21,274 nt of DNA, taken from the NCBI GenBank assembly GCA_035461905.1, contig DATHUV010000081.1:1-21274 (forward strand), written 5' to 3'. The notes under the pieces were generated by a model. It did no database searches. It worked only from the letters and a program-made list of their open reading frames with translations, and was not told the DNA's origin. The stretch comes from SZUA-442 sp035461905 (lineage in GTDB: Bacteria; Actinomycetota; Acidimicrobiia; Spongiisociales; UBA5794). This document shows, one piece after another, positions 14,572 through 21,274 of the stretch. Position 1 is the first letter of the stretch; the number at the start of each line of letters is the position of its first letter. The position numbers were made by a program, and so were the translations under genes.

Positions 14572-15540
14572 ATGGAGGACGTGTATCGCTTCGCCTCCTT
14601 CCCCTCGTTCGCCGGAGTGCCGATCACCCCGCTCGCGCAGTTGGCGGACGACCCCCCGGACGTCGTGATCGTCGGTGCTCCGATCGATTGGGGGGCCACG
14701 TACCGCGGAGGGGCGCGTTTCGGGCCGAAGGCAATCCGCGAGGCCGACTACCTCGGTGCGGACATGGTCCGACCGCACCTGCCGACGGGGATCGATCCGT
14801 TCAAGGTCCTGCGCGTCGTCGACGTCGGTGACATCGAAGTCCCTCCCGGCTACCTCGAGCAAGGTCTCGATACGCTGGCAGCGACGGTGGAGACGATCGC
14901 CGCTTCCGGTGCCGTCCCGATCGTCCTCGGGGGAGATCACTCCGTGACCTTCGGCAACGGCACCGGTCTCGCCAGGGTCCACGGTGACGGCACCTTCGGC
15001 GTCGTTCACTTCGACGCCCATGCCGACACCGGGATGACCAACGCCGGAGCGCTCCACGGCCACGGGACACCGATGCGACGCCTGATCGAATCAGGTGCCG
15101 TGCCCGGGGACCGGTTCGTCCAGATCGGCCTTCGGGGCTACTGGCCGGGCCCAGAAACGGTCGCATGGATGGCCGAGCAGGGCATGCGCACCTTCCTCAT
15201 GTCAGAGATCGTCGAGCGGGGGCTCCGACCGGTCGTCGACGACGCCGTCCGTGCGGCGTCCGGTTCCGACAGCATCGGTGTCTTCTTGTCGATCGACGTC
15301 GACGTGGTCGACCCCGGCATGGCGCCGGGCACGGGGACCCCCGAACCCGGCGGCCTGACGTCGCGCGAGCTGCTGGACACGGTTCGGCGACTTGCGCGTG
15401 AGCTCCCCATCGTCGGGGCTGACATGGTCGAGGTCTCGCCACCGTATGACGGTCCCGGTCAGATCACGGCCTTCCTGGCCAACCGCGTTGTGCTCGAGAT
15501 CCTCAACGGCATGGCAGAGCGGAAGGTCGGAGGGTCGTGA
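14572..15540 (+). CDS. Ureohydrolase: agmatinase / guanidinobutyrase family
   Basis: 322 residues, ATG with AGGAGG (14562-14567) four bases upstream of it. All metal ligands of the arginase/agmatinase fold are present: His123 in GGDHS, Asp148-His150-Asp152 in FDAHAD, and Asp242/Asp244 in SIDVDVVDP. The loop with HGHGTPMRRLIESG (162-175) and VQIGLRGYWP, then APGTGTPEPGGLTSREL, resembles guanidinobutyrase (GbuA) and agmatinase-like enzymes more than true arginases. It hydrolyses a guanidino group to urea and an amine: agmatine to putrescine, or 4-guanidinobutyrate to GABA. Both products enter the pathway of the surrounding genes. No urease is present here. The following DAO gene starts inside its stop codon (GTGA). 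Confidence 0.88.
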   Translation: MEDVYRFASFPSFAGVPITPLAQLADDPPDVVIVGAPIDWGATYRGGARFGPKAIREADYLGADMVRPHLPTGIDPFKVLRVVDVGDIEVPPGYLEQGLDTLAATVETIAASGAVPIVLGGDHSVTFGNGTGLARVHGDGTFGVVHFDAHADTGMTNAGALHGHGTPMRRLIESGAVPGDRFVQIGLRGYWPGPETVAWMAEQGMRTFLMSEIVERGLRPVVDDAVRAASGSDSIGVFLSIDVDVVDPGMAPGTGTPEPGGLTSRELLDTVRRLARELPIVGADMVEVSPPYDGPGQITAFLANRVVLEILNGMAERKVGGS

Positions 15541-16919
15541 ACGTCGCTGGTGCCCTCCGGCGACCGCTGTGGTGGGATGCCGTCCGTTCCGAACCGACGC
15601 GGGCGGGGTTGGGATCCGATCTCGACGTCGACGTCGTGATCGTGGGTGCGGGTTTCACAGGGCTGTGGTGCGCCTACCACCTCGCATCCCTAGCGCCGCA
15701 ACTCGAGATCGCTGTCGTCGAGCGGAGCCACGTGGGCTTCGGGGCAAGCGGCCGCAACGGCGGTTGGTGCCATGCCGAATACCCGCTCGGCCACGGCCAG
15801 CTTGCGCGGGACCACGGTGAAGCGGTGGCCTTGTCGCACATGAAGGCGCTCTTCGGAAGCGTCGACGACGTGGGCGCAATCGCCGACGCCGAGGGAATCG
15901 ATTGCGACTACCACAAGGGCGGCGTGCTCACCCTCGCCCGCACCGGGTTCCAGGACGCCTACGCACGCGAGGAAGTCGAGCACGCGCATGCGCTCGGCCT
16001 GGGGGCCGACGACATCCGTTACCTCGACCGGGCGGCTGCACGCGAGATGCTCGACGCCAAGGACGTCGTCGGTGGCCTCTGGTACGCCCATGGGGCCAGG
16101 ATCCATCCCGCGAAGCTGGTGCATGGCATCGCTGGGGCCGTGGAGCGGCGGGGCGTGACGATCTACGAGGACACGGCCGTCGAGCAACTCGAGGAGCGGC
16201 GCGTCGTCACCGACCGCGGGACGGTGCGTGCAGGGACGGTCGTGCTCGCAACGGAGGGCTTCGGCAGCCGGCTTCCCGGACGGTCACGCATGGTCATCCC
16301 CCTCTACTCCTTGATGATCGCCACGGAGCCGCTCCCGGACGCCACGTGGGATGGCATCGGGCTCTCCGACCGGCAGACCTTCACCGACTTCCGGAACCTC
16401 ATCATCTACGGTCAGCGGACGGCGGACGGGAGATTCGCGTTCGGCGGACGTGGTGCGCCGTACCACTTCGGATCGAGAATCGAACCGGGTTTCGACATCG
16501 ACGACGGCGTCCACGGAGAGCTGTGTCGCGTCCTGACCGAGCTGTTCCCCCAGCTGAACGACGTCGAGGTCACCCACCGGTGGGGAGGGCCGCTCGGCGT
16601 GGCGCGTGACTGGCGACCATCGGTGTCGATCGATCGCGTGGCCGGGTTCGCCCACGCCGGCGGGTATGTCGGTGACGGCGTCGCAACGGCCCAGCTCGCC
16701 GGTCGCACACTGGCCGATCTGATCGTCGGCCTGGAGACGGAGCGCACGTCCCTCCCGTGGGTGAACCACACATCCAGGAAGTGGGAGCCCGAGCCCTTGC
16801 GATGGATCGGAGTCAACGCAGGCCTTGGCCTCGCAAAGGCTGCGGACCGGAGGGAGGCCTCGACCGGTAGGGCATCTCGCCTCGGGGCCATCGGAAGCTG
16901 GCTCCGCGGCAAGCGCTGA
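15537..16919 (+). CDS. DAO-family FAD-dependent oxidoreductase (copy 2)
   Basis: 460 residues from a GTG overlapping the ureohydrolase stop (15537-15540). The FAD fold begins at DVVIVGAGFTGLW (G-x-G-x-x-G at 37-42) and continues with VVERSHVGFGASGRNGGW; the later RIHPAKLVHGIAGAVE and the C-terminal FAHAGGYVGDGVATAQLAGRTLADL match copy 1 in position. Identity between the two copies looks modest, so they are old paralogues rather than a recent duplication. It probably oxidises an amine or N-substituted amino acid with O2, giving an aldehyde or keto acid. Being with a ureohydrolase and GNAT, its substrate may differ from that of copy 1 (for example an acyl-amine or a guanidino compound). It is last in its operon. 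Confidence 0.85.
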   Translation: MNVAGALRRPLWWDAVRSEPTRAGLGSDLDVDVVIVGAGFTGLWCAYHLASLAPQLEIAVVERSHVGFGASGRNGGWCHAEYPLGHGQLARDHGEAVALSHMKALFGSVDDVGAIADAEGIDCDYHKGGVLTLARTGFQDAYAREEVEHAHALGLGADDIRYLDRAAAREMLDAKDVVGGLWYAHGARIHPAKLVHGIAGAVERRGVTIYEDTAVEQLEERRVVTDRGTVRAGTVVLATEGFGSRLPGRSRMVIPLYSLMIATEPLPDATWDGIGLSDRQTFTDFRNLIIYGQRTADGRFAFGGRGAPYHFGSRIEPGFDIDDGVHGELCRVLTELFPQLNDVEVTHRWGGPLGVARDWRPSVSIDRVAGFAHAGGYVGDGVATAQLAGRTLADLIVGLETERTSLPWVNHTSRKWEPEPLRWIGVNAGLGLAKAADRREASTGRASRLGAIGSWLRGKR

Positions 16920-16985
16920 CCGGCGCGCCCTGAGGAAGGGTGACCTGCGGCGGTCAGCCGACGGCTGCGGTGACGTGGACGCGAA

Positions 16986-17011
16986 GGGAGCCGCCCCGAG
17001 GAGCGGCTCCC
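16986..17011. terminator. Bidirectional hairpin between DAO copy 2 and the sigma gene
   Basis: GGGAGCCGC (16986-16994) pairs perfectly with GCGGCTCCC (17003-17011) around an 8-base loop, midway in the 121-base gap between convergent genes. No T-run follows on either side. A smaller palindrome CAGCCG-A-CGGCTG lies at 16955-16967. Position and stability suggest it ends both transcripts. Confidence 0.6.
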
Positions 17012-17040
17012 ATACAGCGAATCGCTGGCTGCGTAACGGC

Positions 17041-17970
17041 CTAGAAGTCTGCTTCCTGGCGGAGGCCGAAGGCAGGATGGCGCAGCCGTGACAGGGCCTG
17101 CTTCTCGAGCGAGCGGACCCGTGTAGGTCCGAGCTCGAGGTGCTTCCCGATCTCCTCGTGGGTCCTCGGGAGCCCGTCGTCGAATCCGACGCGCTTGGAG
17201 AGGATGTAGGCCTCGCGCTCGGGAAGCCTGTCGATCGCTTCGCGCAGGGCATCGATCGTGGACTGACGCTCGGTCTCGCGAACGGGATCGTCCTCGTCGT
17301 CGTGTGCGACGAAGTCACCGAGCACGGCGCCGTCCTCGCCGACGGGCGACTCGAGGGAGACGGAGTCTGCGACGAGCTGGGCTTCGAGCACCTGGTCGAG
17401 GCGGAGACCCGACTCCTCGGCGAGCTCCTCGGACGACGGTTCACGGCCGAGCTCGGAGAGCAGACGGTTCCGTGTCCCGTTGAGGGTGAGGAGCGTGTCG
17501 TGAAGGGAGTTCGGCAGGCGCACGGTCCGGGACTTCTCGGCGACGGCGCGCTGCATCGCCTGGCGGATCCACCAGGTCGCATACGTGGAGAACTTGAAAC
17601 CCTTGCGCCAATCGAACTTCTCGACGGCGCGGATGAGCCCGAGGTTGCCCTCTTGGATCAGATCGACGAACTCGATGCCGTACTGGCTCCGGTACCGCTT
17701 CGCCTGCGAGACGACGAGCCTCAGGTTCGCCTGCGCGAAGCGGTCCTTGGCTTCCTTGCCGCGGCGAGCAGTGCGCTGCAGCTTGACCTTCTCGGCACCT
17801 CGGACACCGCCCGCGACGAGCTTCTCCTCGGCTTCGCGTCCGGCTTCGATGGCCTGAGCGAGCTCGACCTCGTCGTCGGCGGTGAGGAGTTCGTGGTTTG
17901 CGATATCGGCGAGGTACGTCGTGAGACTGTCGCCGACTTCGGTCGGGGTGAGTGCCTGGCGTGCTGTCAT
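17041..17970 (-). CDS. RNA polymerase sigma-70 factor, primary-like / group 2
   Basis: 309 residues. The ATG at 17970 has GAAGGAA about 9 bases upstream; an in-frame ATG eight codons earlier has no site. Region 1.2 lies at about 14-46 (LTTYLADIANHELLTADDEVELAQAIE). Region 2 lies at 75-148: NLRLVVSQAKRY, DLIQEGNLGLIRAVEKFD, then the -10-recognising TYATWWIRQAMQRAVAEKSRT. Region 3 runs at about 155-225 with an acidic stretch DDEDD, and region 4 at 245-298 (DRLPEREAYILSKR ... GPTRVRSLEKQALSRLRHP). There is no long region 1.1. Region 4.2 departs from the TRERIRQIE of primary factors, so I read it as a non-essential group 2 factor that recognises housekeeping-like promoters under stress or in stationary phase. 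It stands alone in its transcription unit. Confidence 0.9.
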   Translation of the reverse strand: MTARQALTPTEVGDSLTTYLADIANHELLTADDEVELAQAIEAGREAEEKLVAGGVRGAEKVKLQRTARRGKEAKDRFAQANLRLVVSQAKRYRSQYGIEFVDLIQEGNLGLIRAVEKFDWRKGFKFSTYATWWIRQAMQRAVAEKSRTVRLPNSLHDTLLTLNGTRNRLLSELGREPSSEELAEESGLRLDQVLEAQLVADSVSLESPVGEDGAVLGDFVAHDDEDDPVRETERQSTIDALREAIDRLPEREAYILSKRVGFDDGLPRTHEEIGKHLELGPTRVRSLEKQALSRLRHPAFGLRQEADF

Positions 17971-18000
17971 TTTGTGAATTCCTTCACATGTCATTGGGTG

Positions 18001-18024
18001 CGCATCCGGGTTCGGACGGATGCG
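18001..18024 (-). promoter_or_regulatory. Hairpin upstream of the sigma gene
   Basis: CGCATCCG (18001-18008) pairs perfectly with CGGATGCG (18017-18024) around 8 bases. GGTG/CACC flanks could add pairs past a small bulge. On the minus strand it lies 72 bases after the thioesterase stop and 30 before the sigma ATG. It may terminate the upstream operon, or sit in the sigma leader if transcription starts at a possible -10 (TATACG, 18057-18062). Confidence 0.4.
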
Positions 18025-18095
18025 AGCACCGTGTTGGGGTTCGTATTGGGTGGATACGTATAAGACGCCGTGGAGGTCTCAGGAGTTCCCGAACG

Positions 18096-18869
18096 TCAGG
18101 GCCGGTCGAAGAAAATCGACTGGTTGGCTGTACCTACGAATCCGTGCGCATCGTATACCAAGGAAGCGGTCATGCCAAGCCCCAATCCGTGCGAGACGGT
18201 TCTGGCGTCGATCGCGATCCACTCCGATCGTGGCTGTCGCGAGAGGTACAGCGTGAGATCCGTGTTGACCGCGATCAGCTTTTCCGGCGGTTCCATAAAG
18301 CTGATCCCGTTACCGAGATCCCCGAACAGGGCGCAATCGGCATAGGGATCGGACTCCTCACCGTCGATCAGTGGCACGATCCGGCGAATCCAGATCGCTG
18401 CATGTCCGCCCTTGAACGGGTGCCCCCGTGCCGTCCTCATCTCGACGCCACCGAAGTACCCGACCTCTCCGAGGAACCCGACGTCGAGCGGCGAGCAGGA
18501 GTCGACGTCGGGGAGATCCCCGACGATGGGCTCACTCGAGGGGATGTCGTCGACGCCCGTGCGGATCAGCCACGCGCTGGCACTCATCAACGATTCGCCT
18601 GCCTCGTCGATGAGGTCTGCGATCAGGAGCCGGATCTTGCGTCCCGAGCGCTTCTCCGAGACAGTCACCCGACACGGGACCAAGGGGATACCCCTCGGGA
18701 TCTCGAACGTCACCCGCGAAATGCCCATCGACGGATCGGATGCCGCGATCGCGTCCATCACGAGCGCGGCAGGTGGTCCTGCATGTGAGAGGTCCGGGTG
18801 CCACGGTCCTGCGACCAAACCTGTCGGATGGAGCCACTCGCCCAGGCGCTGGTAGTACGCCCTGGTCAT
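18096..18869 (-). CDS. Acyl-CoA thioesterase-like double-hotdog protein
   Basis: 257 residues from an ATG overlapping the amidohydrolase stop (18866-18869). The N-terminal SHAGPPAALVMDAI (28-41) is the substrate-loop motif of TesB-like/thioesterase-superfamily proteins, followed by a first hotdog half (SRVTFEIPRGIPLVPCRVTVSEKRSGRKIR...). A second half ends in HGLGLGMTASLVYDAHGFVGTANQSIFF, which matches the family's end (catalytic-type Asp/Ser-Thr/Gln region). The length fits one double-hotdog subunit. It probably splits fatty or aromatic acyl-CoA esters. The second gene in an operon with an amidohydrolase, it has no clear tie to the polyamine island. Substrate unknown. Confidence 0.75.
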   Translation of the reverse strand: MTRAYYQRLGEWLHPTGLVAGPWHPDLSHAGPPAALVMDAIAASDPSMGISRVTFEIPRGIPLVPCRVTVSEKRSGRKIRLLIADLIDEAGESLMSASAWLIRTGVDDIPSSEPIVGDLPDVDSCSPLDVGFLGEVGYFGGVEMRTARGHPFKGGHAAIWIRRIVPLIDGEESDPYADCALFGDLGNGISFMEPPEKLIAVNTDLTLYLSRQPRSEWIAIDARTVSHGLGLGMTASLVYDAHGFVGTANQSIFFDRP

Positions 18870-19957
18870 CCCTTCGGCCTGATGGTCCTGCCGCGGCGGA
18901 TGACGAGGGCGGGATCCGTCAGGATCGAGACGTCGTCGTAGGGATGGTCCCTGAAGAATACGGCGTCTGCCGTTGTGCCCGGTCGGAAGGTGTCCGTCAT
19001 TCCGACGTAGCCGTAGGCGTCGAGGCTTGCCGCCCTCGTCGCACCCCGATGGCTCATGCCGTACTCGACGAGGCGCTGGGCCTCGATCGAAACCTCGCCG
19101 TGGCGGACTCCCATGTCTGTGCCTGCGAGAACGGTGACCCCCAGCGACTCGGCAAGGGGAAGGTTCTCCCTCATGCGGTCCAGACCCTCAGCGAACAGCC
19201 TTCCTCCCGTTGACTCGCGTCCCAGCGTGTTGAGCACATCGAGCATGTTGGCGACCGTGGGAACCCACGCACCGCCCCTGTCGGCGAGGGCTTCGAGATC
19301 GTCGGAGGTGAGGAAGGGGCCGTGTTCGATGGAGTCGGCACCCGCGGTGACGGCGTCCGATGCGGAGTACGCCATCGTGTGGACCGCAACCCTCGCACCG
19401 GCCGCATGGGCGACGTCGACGGCTTCGGTGAGGCGATCGAGCGGGTAGTTGTTCTTCGGTCCTTCGCCCTTCCGTGGCCAGTCACCGATGATCTTCACCC
19501 ATCCGCCTCGTGTCTCTGCCCTCGTGCGGATGTGCTCGACGAGGTCGTCGGGCTCGACCTCGGCGCCGAAGCCAGGCATGTACCCGTGCGTCGGCCGGAT
19601 GATGGCGCCCGCTGCCTCGACATGGGGACGGAGGTCGGCGTCGTGGTCGAGGGACAGGAGCGAGAGGTCACTCGCCGAACCCTTGTCCAGGATGAGGAGG
19701 ACGCCGCGGTCGACCTGGGCCCAGGCCATGGCGGGGATGTTGGCGCGCATCTGCTCCTCGGAGATGCCGCGGATGTCGGTGGGCACCTGCATCGTGAGGT
19801 GCGCGTGGGCATCGGCGAGCCCCGGAACCGCCCACAGTTCCGACGTTTCGATCTCGGAGTCGATCGTCACCTCTTCGGGATCCGCGAAGAGCCCCCCATC
19901 GATCGCGATGCGTACGGGCTCGCCCTCGAGGGGCCTGATGGTGAGCAGCGTTGCCAT
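18866..19957 (-). CDS. Amidohydrolase (imidazolonepropionase/prolidase-like)
   Basis: 363 residues. The metal sites of the amidohydrolase TIM barrel are all visible: H-x-H at 51 and 53 in VPGLADAHAHL, a probable bridging Lys155 in WVKIIGDW, His193 in AVHTMA, His212 in SIEHGPF and Asp281 in LAGTDMG. The small beta domain is built from both ends (MATLLTIRPL at the start; TTADAVFFRDHP and VIRRGRTI at the end). This set is that of the subgroup with Xaa-Pro dipeptidases and imidazolonepropionase-like hydrolases, which cleave cyclic or linear amides. The start has no strong ribosome site, but only 25 bases separate it from the ligase gene, so it may be coupled to it. Substrate unknown. Confidence 0.82.
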   Translation of the reverse strand: MATLLTIRPLEGEPVRIAIDGGLFADPEEVTIDSEIETSELWAVPGLADAHAHLTMQVPTDIRGISEEQMRANIPAMAWAQVDRGVLLILDKGSASDLSLLSLDHDADLRPHVEAAGAIIRPTHGYMPGFGAEVEPDDLVEHIRTRAETRGGWVKIIGDWPRKGEGPKNNYPLDRLTEAVDVAHAAGARVAVHTMAYSASDAVTAGADSIEHGPFLTSDDLEALADRGGAWVPTVANMLDVLNTLGRESTGGRLFAEGLDRMRENLPLAESLGVTVLAGTDMGVRHGEVSIEAQRLVEYGMSHRGATRAASLDAYGYVGMTDTFRPGTTADAVFFRDHPYDDVSILTDPALVIRRGRTIRPKG

Positions 19958-19982
19958 GGGGTCGAGGCTACTTCATCCCGGA

Positions 19983-21062
19983 TCAGCCCACGATCCGCCT
20001 CAGGGGCGAGTCGGGTGCGAGGGGCTCGGGTTCGGCGAGTTGGTCGATCAGGCAGGACGCGGGTTCGCGGTCTGGTCGCCAGCGAAGCATCCGGGTCGTT
20101 CCGCGGAATCGCCCCGCCGTCGTCCACGTGTACTGGACTTCCACCACGCGTTCGGGACGAAGGGGGATCCACGAGTGGTCGCGGCCGCTCGCGCCTCTCC
20201 ACCGGTTCGGCGCACCGGGCATCGAGCCATCTGCATTCGCCTCTGCGTCCATCCATCCCGCCCACGGATGGTCGTCGATACTCTCGAGCACGAAGGGCGC
20301 GAGCTCGTCGACCAGTTCGCCGCGGCGCTTCGCGGTGAAGCTCGCCGCCACGCCGACGTGACGGAGGCTGCCATCGCCTTCGTAGAGGCCGAGTACCAGC
20401 GAACCGACTCCGTCGCCTGACTTGTGTTGGCGGTATCCGGCCACGACGCAGTCGGCGCTCCGGACGTGCTTCAGCTTGAACTGGGATCGCTTGTCGAAGA
20501 GGTATGGATCGCCGAGGGGTTTGATGATGAGGCCGTCGAGGCCCGCTCCTTCGAAGTCATGGAACCATTGCATCGCTTGGGCGGGATCGCGGGTCGCAGG
20601 AGCGAGGTGAACGGGAGGGGAGAACGTCGGTGCGATCCCCTCGAGGATGGTCCTTCGCTCCTCGAACGGCAGCTCGATGAGGGATTTATCGTCGAGGGCG
20701 AGGATGTCGAACGCGACGAAGTCCGCCGGGGTCCGGTCCGCAAGCATCTGGACACGCGACTCGGCTGGATGAATGCGCTGTCCGAGTGCGTCGAAGTCGA
20801 GGCAACCGTCGATGCTGACGAAGATCTCCCCGTCGATGACACACCGCGTCGGGAGGCTCGAAAGGAACGGTTCGATCATCTCGGGGAAGTATCGGTTGAG
20901 TGGCCGCTCGTTGCGCGAGCCCAGGACCACCTCGTCTCCGTCGCGGAACACGATGCACCGGAAGCCGTCCCACTTCGGCTCGTAGGACACCGTGCCGGTA
21001 GGGAGCTCGGGTGCGGCCTTCGCCAACATCGGCTTGACGGGTGGCATGACCGGGAGATCCAT
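19983..21062 (-). CDS. ligC: ATP-dependent DNA ligase, LigC type
   Basis: 359 residues. The ATG at 21062 is preceded by AGGA at a 9-base spacing. The nucleotidyl-transferase motifs are in order: motif I EPKWDGFR with the adenylated Lys30, motif III FVAFDILALDD (115-125), motif IV EGAGLDGLIIK (171-181) and motif V FKLKHVRSADCVVAGY (195-210). The OB domain follows, ending with PLRPERVVEVQYTW. There is no polymerase or nuclease domain, and the length is that of mycobacterial LigC rather than LigD or LigB. It seals nicks using ATP in repair, beside the essential NAD-dependent ligase. No Ku or primase-polymerase gene is in the window. Confidence 0.88.
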   Translation of the reverse strand: MDLPVMPPVKPMLAKAAPELPTGTVSYEPKWDGFRCIVFRDGDEVVLGSRNERPLNRYFPEMIEPFLSSLPTRCVIDGEIFVSIDGCLDFDALGQRIHPAESRVQMLADRTPADFVAFDILALDDKSLIELPFEERRTILEGIAPTFSPPVHLAPATRDPAQAMQWFHDFEGAGLDGLIIKPLGDPYLFDKRSQFKLKHVRSADCVVAGYRQHKSGDGVGSLVLGLYEGDGSLRHVGVAASFTAKRRGELVDELAPFVLESIDDHPWAGWMDAEANADGSMPGAPNRWRGASGRDHSWIPLRPERVVEVQYTWTTAGRFRGTTRMLRWRPDREPASCLIDQLAEPEPLAPDSPLRRIVG

Positions 21063-21136
21063 GGTCGGAGATCCTATCGCATCCCATTTCTGCGCAACTG
21101 ACGTCCTCGCACGGGGCATGGACTTCGCAAGGACGA

Positions 21137-21274
21137 TCAGGCGGAGGGGCGGTGGCGGCGCCAGCTGGCGGGGTACGCGCCGACGAGGAAGGCGGCGGCG
21201 ACGGTGAGGGCGGGGATCCACCAGGCGATGTTCGCATCACGGTCGACGAGGTAGATGAACGCCGTGGCCGAGAG
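21137..21274 (-). CDS. C-terminal end of a membrane protein
   Basis: Open from the right edge to TGA (21137-21139), 45 residues on the minus strand, start outside the window. It begins LSATAFIYLVDRDANIAWW and continues with a hydrophobic helix (IPALTVAAAFLVGAY) ending in a basic, Arg/His-rich tail ASWRRHRPSA. Two helices with a short polar loop are likely and the tail would be cytosolic. I do not recognise the family. The 74-base gap to the ligase gene holds the ligase ribosome site and no clear hairpin. Confidence 0.55.
   Translation of the reverse strand, partial: LSATAFIYLVDRDANIAWWIPALTVAAAFLVGAYPASWRRHRPSA

Noticed and set aside
14572..15540. Guanidine hydrolase (GdmH-like) as the function
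   Set aside because: The nickel-dependent guanidine hydrolase works with HypA/HypB-like helpers, none seen here; polyamine context favours agmatine or guanidinobutyrate.
17015..17027. CAGCGA-A-TCGCTG palindrome containing CGAATCGCT
   Set aside because: Resembles half of the shared motif but lies between two convergent gene ends where an operator has no promoter to act on; probably chance.
16284..17582. 432-codon minus-strand frame spanning DAO copy 2 and the sigma gene
   Set aside because: Crosses a convergent intergenic hairpin and is out of frame with the sigma factor; no domain.

Overview
The window is a chromosomal stretch of a high-GC bacterium, most likely an actinomycete-type Actinomycetota (Acidimicrobiia or a relative is my guess, not something I can prove). 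The reasons are strongly GC-biased codons, GTG starts, a DUF6328 membrane protein, a LigC-type ATP-dependent ligase, a group-2-like sigma factor, and a cupin gene that appears to be read from a leaderless transcript. Coding density is very high. Neighbouring genes repeatedly overlap by 4 bases (ATGA or GTGA). I see no mobile element, CRISPR array, tRNA or rRNA.

Layout. The left edge (2-307) is the end of a DUF6328 membrane protein. A minus-strand operon (3478 down to 349) encodes an aldehyde dehydrogenase, a C45-type Ntn hydrolase and a GNAT acetyltransferase. Divergent from it, a plus-strand operon (3703-10527) encodes a complete PotABCD polyamine importer, a clear aminobutyraldehyde dehydrogenase (PatD) and a DAO-family flavin oxidoreductase. 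Next is a minus-strand operon (13387 down to 10543) for a class III aminotransferase, alanine dehydrogenase and an Lrp/AsnC regulator. Divergent from that, a plus-strand operon (13523-16919) encodes a cupin, a second GNAT, an agmatinase/guanidinobutyrase-type ureohydrolase and a second DAO oxidoreductase. The right end is unrelated: a sigma-70 factor, an acyl-CoA thioesterase, an amidohydrolase, an ATP-dependent DNA ligase and the end of a membrane protein, all on the minus strand.

Function. The region 349-16919 reads as one polyamine/guanidine-compound catabolic island. PotABCD imports putrescine or spermidine. The ureohydrolase removes urea from agmatine or 4-guanidinobutyrate. The aminotransferase would move amino groups to pyruvate, and alanine dehydrogenase would return alanine to pyruvate plus ammonium. 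PatD oxidises 4-aminobutyraldehyde to GABA, and the first aldehyde dehydrogenase could finish at succinate. In addition there are two GNATs, two DAO oxidases and a C45 amidase, but no visible gamma-glutamylputrescine synthetase or hydrolase. This suggests a variant of the Puu route in which the amine is protected by acylation rather than by glutamylation.

Regulation. The two divergent control regions share an unusual 14-base motif (CGWATCNNTTGCGA). In both places one copy supplies the -35 element of a promoter whose -10 is CATACT at exactly the same offset. This ties the importer and the ureohydrolase operons into one probable regulon, possibly under the local Lrp-type protein.
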